Shown: piece after piece, positions 25,701 through 33,135 of the stretch
Numbering within the stretch: the first letter of the stretch is position 1
Layout: each line of letters begins with the position of its first letter
From: Meandrina meandrites
Taxonomy: Eukaryota; Cnidaria; Anthozoa; Scleractinia; Meandrinidae
Assembly: GCA_963693305.1 (NCBI GenBank)
Contig: OY855904.1
Span: forward strand, 35,345,417-35,409,416
Direction: 5' to 3'
Length of the DNA: 64,000 nt
The notes under the pieces: generated by a model
The model's input: the letters and a program-made list of their open reading frames with translations, nothing else
Databases searched by the model: none
Told to the model about the DNA's origin: nothing
Translations under genes and position numbers: made by a program

Positions 25701-28700
25701 AGTGGAGTTAGACTGTGCTACATGAGCATCTGACTTCCTATTTTCAGTGGGCTGCTTTGCACCAGCCTTACTATTGTTGGGGCACATTACGGATTTAGCC
25801 CAGTAGCCTTTGGTGTTGTAGGCTTTGCAAATCGAATCTTTTGCGACACTTCGCCCTGCAATGTAGGGTTTAAAAATCTTCACCACCTACTCAACTTATC
25901 AAGAGTCAAATCAAAACTAATCGTTGCTTGCTTGCACACATTTTCCCGCGCTTTGCGACGTTTACATGTACTTGCTTCACGTTTTGATTAATGTACTTGC
26001 ATGTGTCCTTTGTGATTGGCCAGAGCGGTTACTTTGGTTTTGATTTTACGACACTCAGTTGAAACCGCTCTTAAATAACACGCCATCGTGTTTAAGATTA
26101 GTTACTTAATGGCTTCAAAACAGCCGGGCCTTAACTAAATTGTAGTAGTTTTCTTTATCAAGTGAATGGAGGCTGGACGCCTTGGGGAGACTGGGGTAAA
26201 TGCAGTGAAACTTGTGGTGGAGGAACTCAAGCACGTTCTCGCTCATGCACCAACCCACCCGCGGCCCATGGTGGTAAAGCTTGTGTGGGTCTGAAGGAAG
26301 TGACACAGGAATGCAGCAAGGAAGTATTCTGTCCAGGTACGAAAACAAATGTTATAAGGTCAATTCACTCATCCTTCTCATGCCTGCTGACACGACAACA
26401 AACTCCTCTATCTTCTGCATCTTTGATTGTCCTCTCTCTGCATCATTCTTTCCAATGGTCACTGGGTTCTCAAGTAGCTATAGGTAGTTCTCTCGTGACT
26501 GTTTTTCAGGGATTGACTAATTAGCCCTTCACTCAATCACTGAGAATGGAGGGTCAGGAAACTAAAGTATGATCTGATGTTTGTGATCTCTATCGCTCAA
26601 CTTGCCCAGCAAGGATGATCGTGAGTAGTGTGAGACACTCCAGCATTCTAAGGCATCAATATTTCCAAGCTTTCTCAACCAATGCACACGGTCCCATTCC
26701 CAAGATAAGAAACTTATACATAAGATACTTACAGGTCGACTAAACGACTCAGACAGTTGCTAAAATGTTATTAGTTTTATCTAGTGAACGGAGGCTGGAC
26801 AATGTGGGGAAACTGGAGCGAATGTAGTGTGACTTGTGGTGGTGGAACGCAAACACGTTCTCGCTCATGCACCAACCCACCCGCGGCCCATGGTGGTAAA
26901 GCTTGTGTGGGTCTGAAGGAAATGACTCAGGACTGCAACAAGGAAGTATTCTGTCCAGGTAGGAAATTAAGTTTTTTATAAAAAAATGACTATTAGCCAA
27001 AATGTGGAAAGTCCAGTTCCGAACTGAATACCTCGGCATTTTTCTCTAGTGAACGGAGGCTGGACAATGTGGGAAAACTGGAGCGAATGTAGTGTAACTT
27101 GTGGTGGAGGAACTCAATCACGTACTCGCTCATGTACCAACCCACCCGCGGCCCATGGTGGTAAAGCTTGTGTGGGTGTGAAAGAAATGACTCAGGACTG
27201 CAATAACGATGTGTTCTGTCCAGGTAGGAAATTAAGTTCAAAGTAAGCTATTCATTTTGCAAAATTTGCAATGACCAGTTTCTAACCGAATACATCGTTT
27301 TTCCTCTAGTGAATGGAGGCTGGACAATGTGGGAAAACTGGAGCAAATGTAGTGCGACTTGTGGTGGTGGAACTCAAACACGTTCTCGCTCATGCACCAA
27401 CCCACCCGCGGACCATGGTGGTAAAGCCTGTGTGGGTTTAAAAGAAATGAAACAAGACTGCAACAAAGATGTGCTCTGCCCCGGTACGTAGGCAACTGTC
27501 GCAAGCTGATTTATACTTACTGTGACTACCCGACCTTTTTATGTTTCACGGAGGGTTTTTCATAAACCTTCTCTATTTCCCTCAGGCAGGGAATGGTCTG
27601 TGGACTGTAGATGATAAACCAGACCCAGGTTCCAACCGGCCCGGCAAAAGCGCCTCCTTCCAAAAGGTTCAATGCTTATAGTTTCCTTTATTTTAGTTGA
27701 AGGTGGCTGGTCTGTCTGGGGAAACTGGGGCAAGTGCAGCAGCCAAGGATGTTTAAAGACAAGAACAAGAACTTGTACCAGACCTCCTCCGTCCAGTAAC
27801 GGCAGGAAGTGCACTGGACCTCCTTTACAGAAAGTTAAATGTTCTTTTCATGAGTGTATGGGTAGGTAACAACATTTTGGATTTGTTTTTAGCCAAACGA
27901 GTGAAATAGATGGGAAATATTTCAAAAAAAAATATTGATAATGCCGTATAGTTGTGTGTTATGATGAAAACTAAATAAGGGGACCAAACTGGCCAATATT
28001 GTAGAGTTGTTGGCTGGTTGACGCTTGTTTTATAAATATCCTGTCAGTTAAATAAGCGCCAAGGGCTTAACAATATACATAGTAAATTTCCCAGTGAGTT
28101 ATGCATCTTAATCACAAAATAATGATCGCTTACACTTAATAATCAAGCACATATTATCGCACTTTTTTTCTGGTGTAGTAGTCCAAATAAGTTTGTTTAT
28201 GTTTCAAACATCTTAGAAAGAATGTTTTCGGTAAAATTAAAAGTTGTAGATTGAATTTGACGTCATGAGCTGTAATATTAAGTAAATAATATCTGATTAC
28301 GACGTGTCACAATTGAACTTAATTATAATTTTTTTGCTGCTCATTTCTTTCGCTTCAGTGGAAGAGTTTACAACAGCTTTCTAACTGTTTGGCTTTCAAA
28401 TAGTATATTGGATTTGAAAGTGTCTTGCGAACTGAAGGAAGAGCTTGATTTTGCTGGCACCGATCATGCTCTTGTTTGTTCTTTGTCTAGTTTGTGCTGT
28501 AATTGGTATGTAGAATGCATTTTCTAGCCAAGGAGTTGTTTATTTTTTGGGCCCCTCAGTGAGATGATTCTTGTAGTTAACAATTTAGGTTATAATGGTC
28601 AGAGAAAATCATTTGTGTATCACACCAAATAGTACATGAAACCCAGGTAGTTACACCTGTATAACAGACTTGATAGACATGCATGGCAGCATATCACAAA

Positions 28701-29408
28701 TTTCTTCTACGTTCATAGAGTTCAAACCTCGCCACAGAGGTATTTGAAAACTTACACAGACTGAGAGGTTTTGTATATTCATTACTTCAGTCAAGTTTGC
28801 TTAAATTTGTTTGAAATATCTGTTGATATATTCAGAATCAACGTTAACCACCTAATCAAAAACATCATATTTAATTATGGCCTTCATTTTTTCTCATGAA
28901 TTGTTGAAAACTCACTATCTTTTCCCAAAATTCCAGCTCTGATAAATAAAACATAAAGCAGTAGATGTTTATTTTACCCTATCTTGAATACAGGATCCAA
29001 ACGGAAAAACTGTCATTGATAACAATTTCAATAAGTACAAAAAACGTTTTCCTATTTTCTGTGTATACACTATACATGCGGTAGCTAGGTAGTACACCAT
29101 AGCAGTTACACTGTGGAACTTTGTTTTTGTGCAATTACTTACTGTGTTGTGTGTACAATCTGATATCAGGAGGAAACGGAGGTGGCGGCAAAGGACAGCA
29201 ACTGGAAAGTGACTTAAGCGACAGAGGCTCAGGTTATGCTGAGTTGTCCAAATGGTCTCCATGGTCTGAATGGAGCGACTGCAGCAGCAGTTGCGGCAGT
29301 GGAAGCTGGAAGTTCCGAAAACGCACCTGCATTAACGTCATCAATGGGAATCCGGACTGCTTGGGAAATAATTTACAGATTGAGTCTTGTCAAGTTCCAC
29401 CGTGCTGA
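4756..29408 (+). CDS. Secreted multi-TSP1 (thrombospondin type-1) protein, 14 exons
   Basis: Exons: 4756-4986, 5726-5873, 6592-6762, 11171-11344, 11456-11629, 12423-12596, 13371-13544, 13631-13804, 26163-26336, 26785-26958, 27050-27223, 27310-27483, 27697-27861, 29170-29408. Together they give 2520 nt, or 839 aa plus stop, with all phases matching. Exon 1 encodes a signal peptide ([12 protein letters not shown]), a basic Lys/Pro linker and the start of a TSP1 domain; the ATG at 4756 was preferred to the in-frame 4714 because it places the hydrophobic core next to the start. Exon 2 finishes that TSP1 and adds an EGF-like module ([21 protein letters not shown]). Exons 3-14 each carry one TSP1. 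Typical units show GGWTMWGNW (C-mannosylation pattern), CSVTCGGG (O-fucosylation pattern) and six cysteines. Architecture suggests a secreted matrix or adhesive protein; similar arrays occur in cnidarian coadhesin/rhamnospondin-like proteins, but orthology is not established. Function is inferred. Confidence 0.85.
5874..6591 (+). other. Intron 2 of the TSP1 gene
   Basis: About 0.7 kb of AT-rich intron. I see no gene and no clear repeat structure in it. Confidence 0.6.
6763..6768 (+). other. GC-type 5' splice site of TSP1 intron 3
   Basis: The exon that starts at 6592 ends CPG at 6762 and is followed by GCAAGT instead of GTAAGT. Cutting here keeps the 57-codon, phase 1-1 exon length and the CPG ending shared with its sister exons. 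AG|GCAAGT is the usual strong consensus for minor GC-AG introns. No in-frame GT at the right place was found nearby. Confidence 0.7.
7038..7581. mobile_element. MITE-like element with AACTACCTTATTGT termini
   Basis: The left end begins AACTACCTTATTGT and the right end is its complement (ACAATAAGGTAGTT, ending at 7581). Both inner flanks carry ATTTTCGCG-type sequence, and the interior repeats TTTCGCGA motifs. It is 544 bp with no coding capacity, which fits a non-autonomous DNA transposon. A target duplication was not identified. Confidence 0.6.
7687..7832. repeat. (TTCG)n microsatellite with GTCG tail
   Basis: About 28 uninterrupted TTCG units followed by a short GGTC/GTCG variant tract. It lies in intron 3 of the TSP1 gene. 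Long open frames across it (SFVRSFVR) are artefacts of a 4-bp repeat having a 12-bp coding period. Confidence 0.95.
8166..9224 (-). CDS. Rhodopsin-class GPCR, intronless, nested in a TSP1 intron
   Basis: A 352-aa single-exon receptor lying antisense inside intron 3 of the TSP1 gene. Class A landmarks: GNLLV (TM1, residues 65-69), LAVSDLAVG (TM2, 90-98), a TM3 Cys at 127, DRF at 155-157 (usual DRY), FCWLP (TM6, 268-272) and NPLIF at 308-312 (usual NPxxY), then a short basic C-tail. Extracellular loop 2 is very short and lacks the usual cysteine, a trait of the melanocortin/EDG/cannabinoid (MECA) group, so an expanded cnidarian MECA-like receptor is the best guess; the ligand is unknown. It would act at the plasma membrane through G proteins. 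The N-terminus before TM1 is about 50 residues; Met25 is an alternative start. No stop or frameshift interrupts it, so it looks functional. Confidence 0.85.
   Translation of the reverse strand: MENQLNICRSTTSFLTVLIRNWFEMVAQLCEYKLQEEVNLVLLKETFMTSICLMNIVSSLVTIVGNLLVIPALWKSSSLTMSMKVLFLNLAVSDLAVGLLAQPMFVIITGLMLKTAQNGGRNFDFLCPITMTLFWFLLVLFASSSFLSVTAVALDRFLAVSLHLRYSELVTPRRLIITIVFLWVTSAISTTIFILLSNYNDMVAVSLEISGLFMTTVAYVQIFRIARRHRNQIQSHLQAHCNNMQAVNMARLRKSTFSAFYVFVVFVFCWLPSLTTFTVKEAWSSHSVEVSAANYFAGVIVFMHSSINPLIFCWRYREIQQKVVAILKKIFTKEPLERQDNLGGSTSPRTIR
9225..9957. other. Intronic sequence upstream of the GPCR
   Basis: About 0.7 kb of intron 3 that would hold any promoter of the nested receptor gene. Short open frames here match nothing I recognise, and I see no clear TATA box. 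Confidence 0.4.
9958..10500. mobile_element. Foldback MITE, copy 1
   Basis: Two arms of about 250 bp are inverted copies of each other. The ends are AAAGTTCCCCTGTGATCAA and, complemented from the right, AAAGTGCCCCTG. Shared inner blocks include CGGCCGCCATTAATCAAC, TTGTTCCAAGGCTTGGTTG, TGACGTCA-like sites and ACCTCACGGGTTGAAA. There is no coding capacity. A second copy lies at 36858-37384. It is in intron 3 of the TSP1 gene. Confidence 0.85.
10501..11170 (+). other. Remaining part of TSP1 intron 3
   Basis: About 0.67 kb of AT-rich intron between the foldback MITE and the exon at 11171. I see no gene or repeat structure here. Confidence 0.5.
12814..13014. mobile_element. 201-bp MITE with an empty paralogous site
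   Basis: Inverted ends contain CAACTTAAGATTA on the left and TAATCTTAAGTTG on the right. It is flanked by CAGGA at 12809-12813 and 13015-13019. The duplicated intron at 26336-26784 has a single CAGGA (26555-26559) and no insert, so the element arrived after the block duplication, or was lost precisely from the other copy. Confidence 0.8.
13041..13123 (+). mobile_element. 83-bp retroposed fragment with 13-bp target duplication
   Basis: The insert is flanked by TATGATCTGACGT at 13028-13040 and 13124-13136. The sister intron at about 26567 has a single slightly diverged copy and no insert. The insert carries GGCAGTATTGCCGAAACGTC, a stem plus GAAACGTC like the 3' half of hammerhead motifs in Penelope-like elements; the CUGAUGA half is degraded to ACGAAGA. 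Probably a severely truncated retroelement copy. Confidence 0.65.
14230..14414 (+). repeat. Left part of the duplicated intron flank, split by gypsy insertion
   Basis: This segment matches 11970-12140 (GAGCTAGAGTTCCTAAAGAA, then GGCGCGGAAAGTTGGAGG). The matching sequence stops near 14414 and resumes at about 25893 with CAACTTATCAAGAGTCAAA. The gap is the gypsy element, so the insertion followed the block duplication. Confidence 0.8.
14591..15070 (-). pseudogene. Gypsy integrase C-terminal fragment
   Basis: A 159-codon open frame with [20 protein letters not shown], the end of the integrase catalytic core, and a following basic region with a chromo/SH3-like stretch ([18 protein letters not shown]). 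It is the 3' end of the gypsy pol in this intron and is separated from the HHCC part by frame breaks. Confidence 0.75.
15325..16320 (-). pseudogene. Gypsy RT end, RNase H and integrase zinc-binding fragments
   Basis: Three overlapping open frames continue pol from the LINE junction: the RT catalytic IIDDILIYA and thumb, the RNase H substrate-grip region ending in [13 protein letters not shown], and an integrase H2C2 zinc finger. Frameshifts separate them. The LINE entered just upstream of the RT catalytic Asp pair. Confidence 0.8.
16325..16337. repeat. Target-site duplication of the LINE (left copy)
   Basis: CAGCAATGACCTT at 16325-16337 is repeated exactly at 24390-24402. Both copies lie within the gypsy RT coding region, and joining the flanks at one copy restores continuous RT homology. 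This defines the LINE as 16338-24389. Confidence 0.9.
16549..20281 (-). pseudogene. LINE ORF2: AP endonuclease and reverse transcriptase, broken
   Basis: The first 734 codons (20281 to 18077) hold an AP-like endonuclease (SLNVRG, QETYS, GGDFNV, KTDHLAI) and the reverse transcriptase ([33 protein letters not shown], and the catalytic FADDM). A frameshift near 18110-18135 moves translation to another frame, then an in-frame stop near 17885 precedes a 433-codon C-terminal part (17850 to 16549) with a Cys-rich end [19 protein letters not shown], the CCHC-type region of L1-clade ORF2. Intact, it would nick target DNA and copy the RNA; here it is a dead copy. Confidence 0.9.
21262..21345 (-). repeat. 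tRNA-like element 1
   Basis: Read on the minus strand: A box TAGCTCAGTGG, B box GGTTCAATTCC and a GTCGGGGA 3' end that can pair with the start. tRNA-derived repeats of this form are common in cnidarian genomes; the second copy nearby and the transposon setting argue against a genuine tRNA gene. Confidence 0.55.
21462..21542 (-). repeat. tRNA-like element 2
   Basis: Minus strand: AGTCCCCTATAGCTCAGTGG with B box GGTTCGCCTCC and 3' end TTGGGGAGC. Related to, but not identical with, the copy 200 bp away. Same reading as that one: probably a tRNA-derived repeat. Confidence 0.55.
21545..22500 (-). pseudogene. Degenerate ORF of a cnidarian repeat-associated protein
   Basis: Minus-strand fragments include [20 protein letters not shown] (about 22380-22475) and further on VDIVFDVY, a stop, then [12 protein letters not shown] (about 21545-21605). 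I recall this pair, in this order, from large families of uncharacterised proteins abundant in coral and anemone genomes and linked to repeats. Stops and frameshifts show decay. It may be cargo of the DNA transposon. The molecular function is unknown to me. Confidence 0.5.
22859..22986. mobile_element. 128-bp MITE nested in the DNA transposon
   Basis: Ends are GGGCCCAGTTGTTCAAAG and, complemented from the right, GGGCTCGGTTGTTCAAAGG. The interior has inverted TATCCACCGGATAA/TTATCCACTGGATA-like blocks. It is the innermost layer of the nest in this intron. Confidence 0.8.
23416..24296 (-). pseudogene. LINE ORF1 (L1-type RNA-binding protein), frameshifted
   Basis: The N-terminal part (24296 to 23694) is charged and has a long coiled coil ([20 protein letters not shown] and onward) then an RRM-like start [17 protein letters not shown]. 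The C-terminal part (23697 to 23416, in another frame) has [10 protein letters not shown] and [11 protein letters not shown], the L1 ORF1 C-terminal domain. Intact ORF1p trimerises and coats LINE RNA. The frame ends at the transposon junction, across a palindrome. Confidence 0.85.
23429..23486. repeat. 26-bp-arm palindrome beside the transposon junction
   Basis: AGAGTCAGGTTCAACTGCAG and the following bases are mirrored by a right arm with one mismatch and almost no spacer. It begins about 11 bp from the DNA transposon end. Confidence 0.85.
24405..25886 (-). pseudogene. Gypsy gag end, protease and RT N-terminal fragments
   Basis: Fragments of the same gypsy element on the far side of the LINE: a gag CCHC-like remnant with lost metal ligands, the protease active-site region ([14 protein letters not shown], where the usual DTGA is ADPGAN), and the RT fingers/palm ([34 protein letters not shown]). 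Several frames are used, so no polyprotein can be made. Confidence 0.8.
26163..27483 (+). repeat. TSP1 exon/intron duplication block B (right part)
   Basis: Four 174-nt TSP1 exons, three of them with 86-91-nt introns between them. Exons 27050 and 13631 are near identical, as are 26785/13371 and 26163/12423. Introns after 13544, 26958 and 27223 all begin GTAGGAAATTAAGTT and end in TCTAG. Exon number has grown here through unequal exchange. Confidence 0.85.
27862..29169 (+). other. Last intron of the TSP1 gene
   Basis: 1.3 kb, AT-rich, with no recognisable repeat or gene. It ends GATATCAG at 29169. Confidence 0.5.
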
Positions 29409-30884
29409 AAAGAATCAAGTCGTGCCGGGCTCATGAATATGAAAAGAACTTTTTCAAGCACTTTTTATAGTTTACTGTTTGGGAAATTTAGTGTTAAACT
29501 TGAAGAAATAACTGGATGAATTTAGTAAGATATAATTCATGTCAACTGTAAACAGAAAAATTGGGACATGAAAATGTGTTTGCTTGACTATGTCTTTATT
29601 TCGTTGTGAATTTTAGTTGGATATCATAAGATAATTTTAACTTTTTCCATGAACACTATCCATCTGGCTTTATCTTGAGTAAAATAACAATTTTCTATCA
29701 TGCTAAAACAAATTGACGTTTATCAGACAATAATCAAAGAATAAGATACAAACAAGCGTCTTAAGACATCACGGAAGACCCTGTTCGCTTCCTTTTTGTT
29801 ACTGAAAATTTGCGTCCAGGTGCAAACGTTTAAGTAGGTTCTTCGTTCGGAAGAAATTTTGGGAAACAAACTTGTGGCCAAAGAAGAACTGTCAAATTTC
29901 GCAGGGCGTTCGCCGCAAACCTTAGAATAGAATGAAACTCCATGACTTACGCGTGATAAATGATTGATAAGAGTTCTTTTCTATTTGTTTATTCCACTTG
30001 CTAGCGTGCTTATCCACTCATGAAGGGCCAAGTGCAAATTAAGCGTTTAGTTTTCCTTGTAAGGATTTTGGCACTAAACTATAGAAGATGCGTCCGTTAT
30101 TAGGTATAAACCGATTTTTGCATAATCCAGAGGCCGACCTCCGGGCAAACTCGCAATCTGATTGGCCATGTAAGCACGGCCTAGTTTTCAATATCCTGCC
30201 TGGGTGCTTCACCTCTTGTCACCGACTATCAGCCAATAGAAATCTCGAGCTCGCCGTCTAATTTTCAATTGCTAGAATTCTACTGGTATAGTTATGTAAA
30301 TGCTGCAATCTAATTAACTGAGCTCGGTATACTGTTAGCCACTGGTGTGCAGTGGCTGAAGGTCGTCTGCAGAATGGCGACATTTTCCCGTTTCTCCGAG
30401 ATTTGGGAGGAAGTATGCAAAAATTACTGGATAATTCAATTCCCGAGAAGACTTGAAGAAGGACATTCACCGTTGAGCGAGTTTAAAATGTCAAAATTGT
30501 TGAATGAACTTATAAGCGCGAGTGTACAGCTAAAAGTTTCAAAAGTTTATTCAGTGCGCGCACGGGATCTCTCTAAGGCGTGAAGTTTGATACTACAGTT
30601 CCTAGATAGGCCTTAGGCCTCCTCAACTATCACCTCATAGAAATCGTATTGGCCAACGGCGCATTATTCATCACTATATAAACGGCTTGTGCGGAGAGTG
30701 CACAAGTTCAGTATACAAGAGAAAATAGGTTTTATTATTTAACACATTGTCATGATGCCCAAATTAAGTTAGAAGACCCTTCATTCGAACATAACAGAAA
30801 TCCTGCGATATACTTAGTTTGCGCAGATTGGTCTGAAGTCTCGCAAAGCGCTGCCTAATCACATGGAATATTCTGACTATTCTC
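29409..30884. other. Intergenic region after the TSP1 gene
   Basis: Holds the 3' UTR of the TSP1 gene; no clear AATAAA was found in the first few hundred bases. A short open frame beginning MATFSRFSEIW at 30374 has no recognisable family and no splice support, so it is not called. Confidence 0.4.
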
Positions 30885-31560
30885 TTCCGGTTTAGGAATA
30901 ACAGAATACACGAGATATCAGTTCCCAAAAGAACACATACTATGAAAACGGAATACTGTTGGCAGAGGTAACCTGAGACTGACTACTGTATCTGCGCACG
31001 CGCAAGCTGCGAATATTTAATTTTTTCTGCAATTAAAATTTGTTGCGGTATACGTGAAGTATTTGCCCGTATAAACTACCAGCTTTTTGGCTATTTCCTC
31101 GATTTTTCGGTAAGATGCATTTACAAGAAGCCTTTTGCAAAGAATTATTTGTGCTACTGTCTACGCAGTGCAGGACGTCGCCGAATGTATGCTTGCGTAC
31201 AAGCGTTTGTCGAGGAAACTGTTCCACTTTATTCTACGAGTAACTTCAAGAGATGTTTCAGAATAAGCAGAGGAACATTTGAACAATTTTCCACTTTTAC
31301 GAGCCTGGCGACCTGGGAGGCTGGGACGACCAACGGCATTTGATTTCCCGCCAAACTATCCCAAAAGAACGCATATTCTGCGTATTCCCAGTAAACTGTA
31401 TTCCGTTTATTCCGTTCATTCTGCTATCGGGATCAGAATGAACGGAATAGCATTCTGTTCATTCCGGAAACGGAATAGATGCCAAAAGAACGCAATCACA
31501 GTCTATTCCGAGTATTCCCATTCCGGAATAGGCCCAAAAGAACGCGTCCACAGTTTATCA
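30885..31560. repeat. Repeat cluster with CCCAAAAGAACGC motifs
   Basis: CCCAAAAGAAC-type motifs recur near 30927, 31362, 31481 and 31531, mixed with ATTCCG-rich sequence. A palindrome, ATTCTGCTATCGGGATCAGAAT, sits near 31420. It looks like broken copies of one small transposon family; boundaries are uncertain. Confidence 0.45.
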
Positions 31561-31601
31561 ACTGTAAAATGAGTCTCGTTGACAATTTGTTGACTAATAA
31601 A

Positions 31602-31706
31602 ACAATTATCCCATTCAATCTTGCGGAATATCGTCTGACTCAGGCTTCGGCCTCGTCGGTATGTATCAGACGATATTCTCAGCGATTACGGAGGATAATT
31701 GTTAAT
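31602..31706. mobile_element. Palindromic MITE (~105 bp)
   Basis: The arms begin AACAATTATCC and end GGATAATTGTTA, with GAATATCGTCTGA mirrored as TCAGACGATATTC and a GC-rich loop CTCAGGCTTCGGCCTCG. Confidence 0.7.
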
Positions 31707-32022
31707 TAACTGCGCGAGTTAGAAAAGCTCGAGCGCGACGCCAGAGTATGGCGGACATTTTGACACTAACTTTGCGCACTAGATATACTGGTCTCGTGTG
31801 CTGCGAGTGTAAACACTGTAACACTGTACTCGCTCAGTAGCAAAACTCTTATTATTAAAACGAACAACTTGGAGCAATTCTTGGCCAATTAGAGCAATAT
31901 TTTGGTTTTTCTTATCCAACGAACGCGCGCGGACGTTAATTGTGCGTACCTTGTGACGTCATATTGGTTAATTGTCATGAAAAGAAAATACTCTTTGACG
32001 GCCATCGCCGAGAAGAAGAAAA

Positions 32023-32970
32023 ATGGGCGCGTCTCGCTTGGTTGTGCTTTGGCACAAGATTCTGTTATCAACGCCAGTATGGTTTTTAATTGAAATTGTT
32101 GCTAAGAAACCTTGGAAGTGGAGTTTGTACAGTTCAGTGGCGTTTACAAGTTTCCTTCCAGTACTCACGCTGACAGCGTTCACACTGGGATTAATGTTGT
32201 CCGGTTTTATCGTTTTTTTGCTACTGCAGTGCGGATTACTATCTCTTGCAATCGCGTCCTTTGCTGCGGCAATCGCAGTACTAGTTCCTACAGCGCTTGC
32301 TCTGACATTTTTCATCTACTTAGTATACAAATCTGTAACTATGGCTTTTTGTGCGTTATGCTGGGTGTTGGCGTTACCAGGAAGAATATTTACACGGATC
32401 AAGCAAGAAATAACAAGTGTTTGCTCTTGGGTCTCTGAAATCGTCAATAATCTATGTTTTTGGAAAACAACGAAAAGAAAGCACCGAAAAGACACAACCA
32501 CTGAAGTACGGTCGAGGGCATCCCACAGAACAAGACAACGAAATTCACCTCATTTACAAGATTCTGAGCATGGAAAGTCCTACTACACTCGCCATTCCCG
32601 AAGCACGTCAAAGGGATGGTTTGCTTGGATGAATGAAGAAAGTGACAGCAATATTTCCGATAGCGACAGAAGTTATATAACGTGCCCACATGGTCACGTA
32701 TTGCACCTTTCAAGCAGCGGAAGATATTACGAACTTGCCTGTGTAGTTTGCACGGGAGGGCGGTCACCAAGCTCTTCATCGTCTGATAAGGAGACGGTCA
32801 AATACAACTCAGGGTCCGGCTCCGACTCGTATCACACGGCAGATGAGTGGCTTATAGAAGATTACGCTGGTAATATTATCCCTGATTACAGAGACCGAGA
32901 GACAAAGCTGTATGAAGCGCTTTTGAAGAGGGATTTTTGTACCGGTGGAGAGAGATATAATTATTACTAG
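32023..32970 (+). CDS. Intronless membrane protein with LDAF1/promethin-like region
   Basis: 315 aa, single exon. Residues 1-35 are basic/amphipathic (LLSTPVWFLIEIVAKKPWKW). Residues about 38-120 are almost wholly hydrophobic with Pro/Gly breaks (FLPVLTLTAFTLGLMLSGF, then LLQCGLLSLAIASFAAAI), a pattern like the membrane hairpins of LDAF1/promethin (TMEM159), the seipin partner at lipid-droplet birth sites. Residues 145-215 are basic and Ser-rich. Then C221-x-H223-x-H225 and C240-x2-C243 (CPHGH, CVVC) could bind zinc, followed by a Ser-rich stretch and an acidic tail ending RYNYY. The hydrophobic profile is what I see; the LDAF1 link and endoplasmic reticulum/lipid droplet location are inference. 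It may instead be a lineage-specific gene of unknown role. The start is the first in-frame Met. Confidence 0.7.
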   Translation: MGASRLVVLWHKILLSTPVWFLIEIVAKKPWKWSLYSSVAFTSFLPVLTLTAFTLGLMLSGFIVFLLLQCGLLSLAIASFAAAIAVLVPTALALTFFIYLVYKSVTMAFCALCWVLALPGRIFTRIKQEITSVCSWVSEIVNNLCFWKTTKRKHRKDTTTEVRSRASHRTRQRNSPHLQDSEHGKSYYTRHSRSTSKGWFAWMNEESDSNISDSDRSYITCPHGHVLHLSSSGRYYELACVVCTGGRSPSSSSSDKETVKYNSGSGSDSYHTADEWLIEDYAGNIIPDYRDRETKLYEALLKRDFCTGGERYNYY

Positions 32971-33029
32971 CTGAATCACCGTATTTCCTCGATTAATTTC
33001 CTTTTTGACATTAATTATTGTAAATACCC

Positions 33030-33061
33030 CTCCTCCCCTCCCCCCCCCCCCCCCCCCCCCA
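33030..33061 (+). repeat. Poly(C)/CT tract
   Basis: A run of more than 20 C preceded by CCTCCTCCCCT, 60 bp after the stop of the 315-aa gene. Length is likely unreliable in assembly. Confidence 0.9.
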
Positions 33062-33135
33062 CTTATCTGCTTCTCTTATATATATTCTTTTAAATGCAGT
33101 CAAAGATGCGTGACACTTTGGATCATAGTAAAGAA

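Larger units (their letters stand above)
14415..25888 (-). mobile_element. Degenerate Ty3/gypsy retrotransposon interrupted by a LINE
   Basis: On the minus strand, from high to low coordinate: a gag zinc-knuckle remnant ([12 protein letters not shown], about 25584-25886), an aspartic protease-like MADPGANIN (about 25030-25600), reverse transcriptase (about 24403-24820, [17 protein letters not shown]), then after the LINE the RT catalytic region IIDDILIYA (about 16270-16335), RNase H ([17 protein letters not shown]; 15738-15968), integrase zinc-binding HHCC ([14 protein letters not shown]; 15325-15500) and a distal integrase region (14591-15070). Frames are broken in several places. The 5' end stops inside gag; I could not identify either LTR. 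CTAC flanks both ends and may be a 4-bp target duplication. It is not able to move on its own. Confidence 0.85.

Noticed and set aside
30374..30583. Small gene beginning MATFSRFSEIW
   Set aside because: No family, no splice support, and repeats lie around it.
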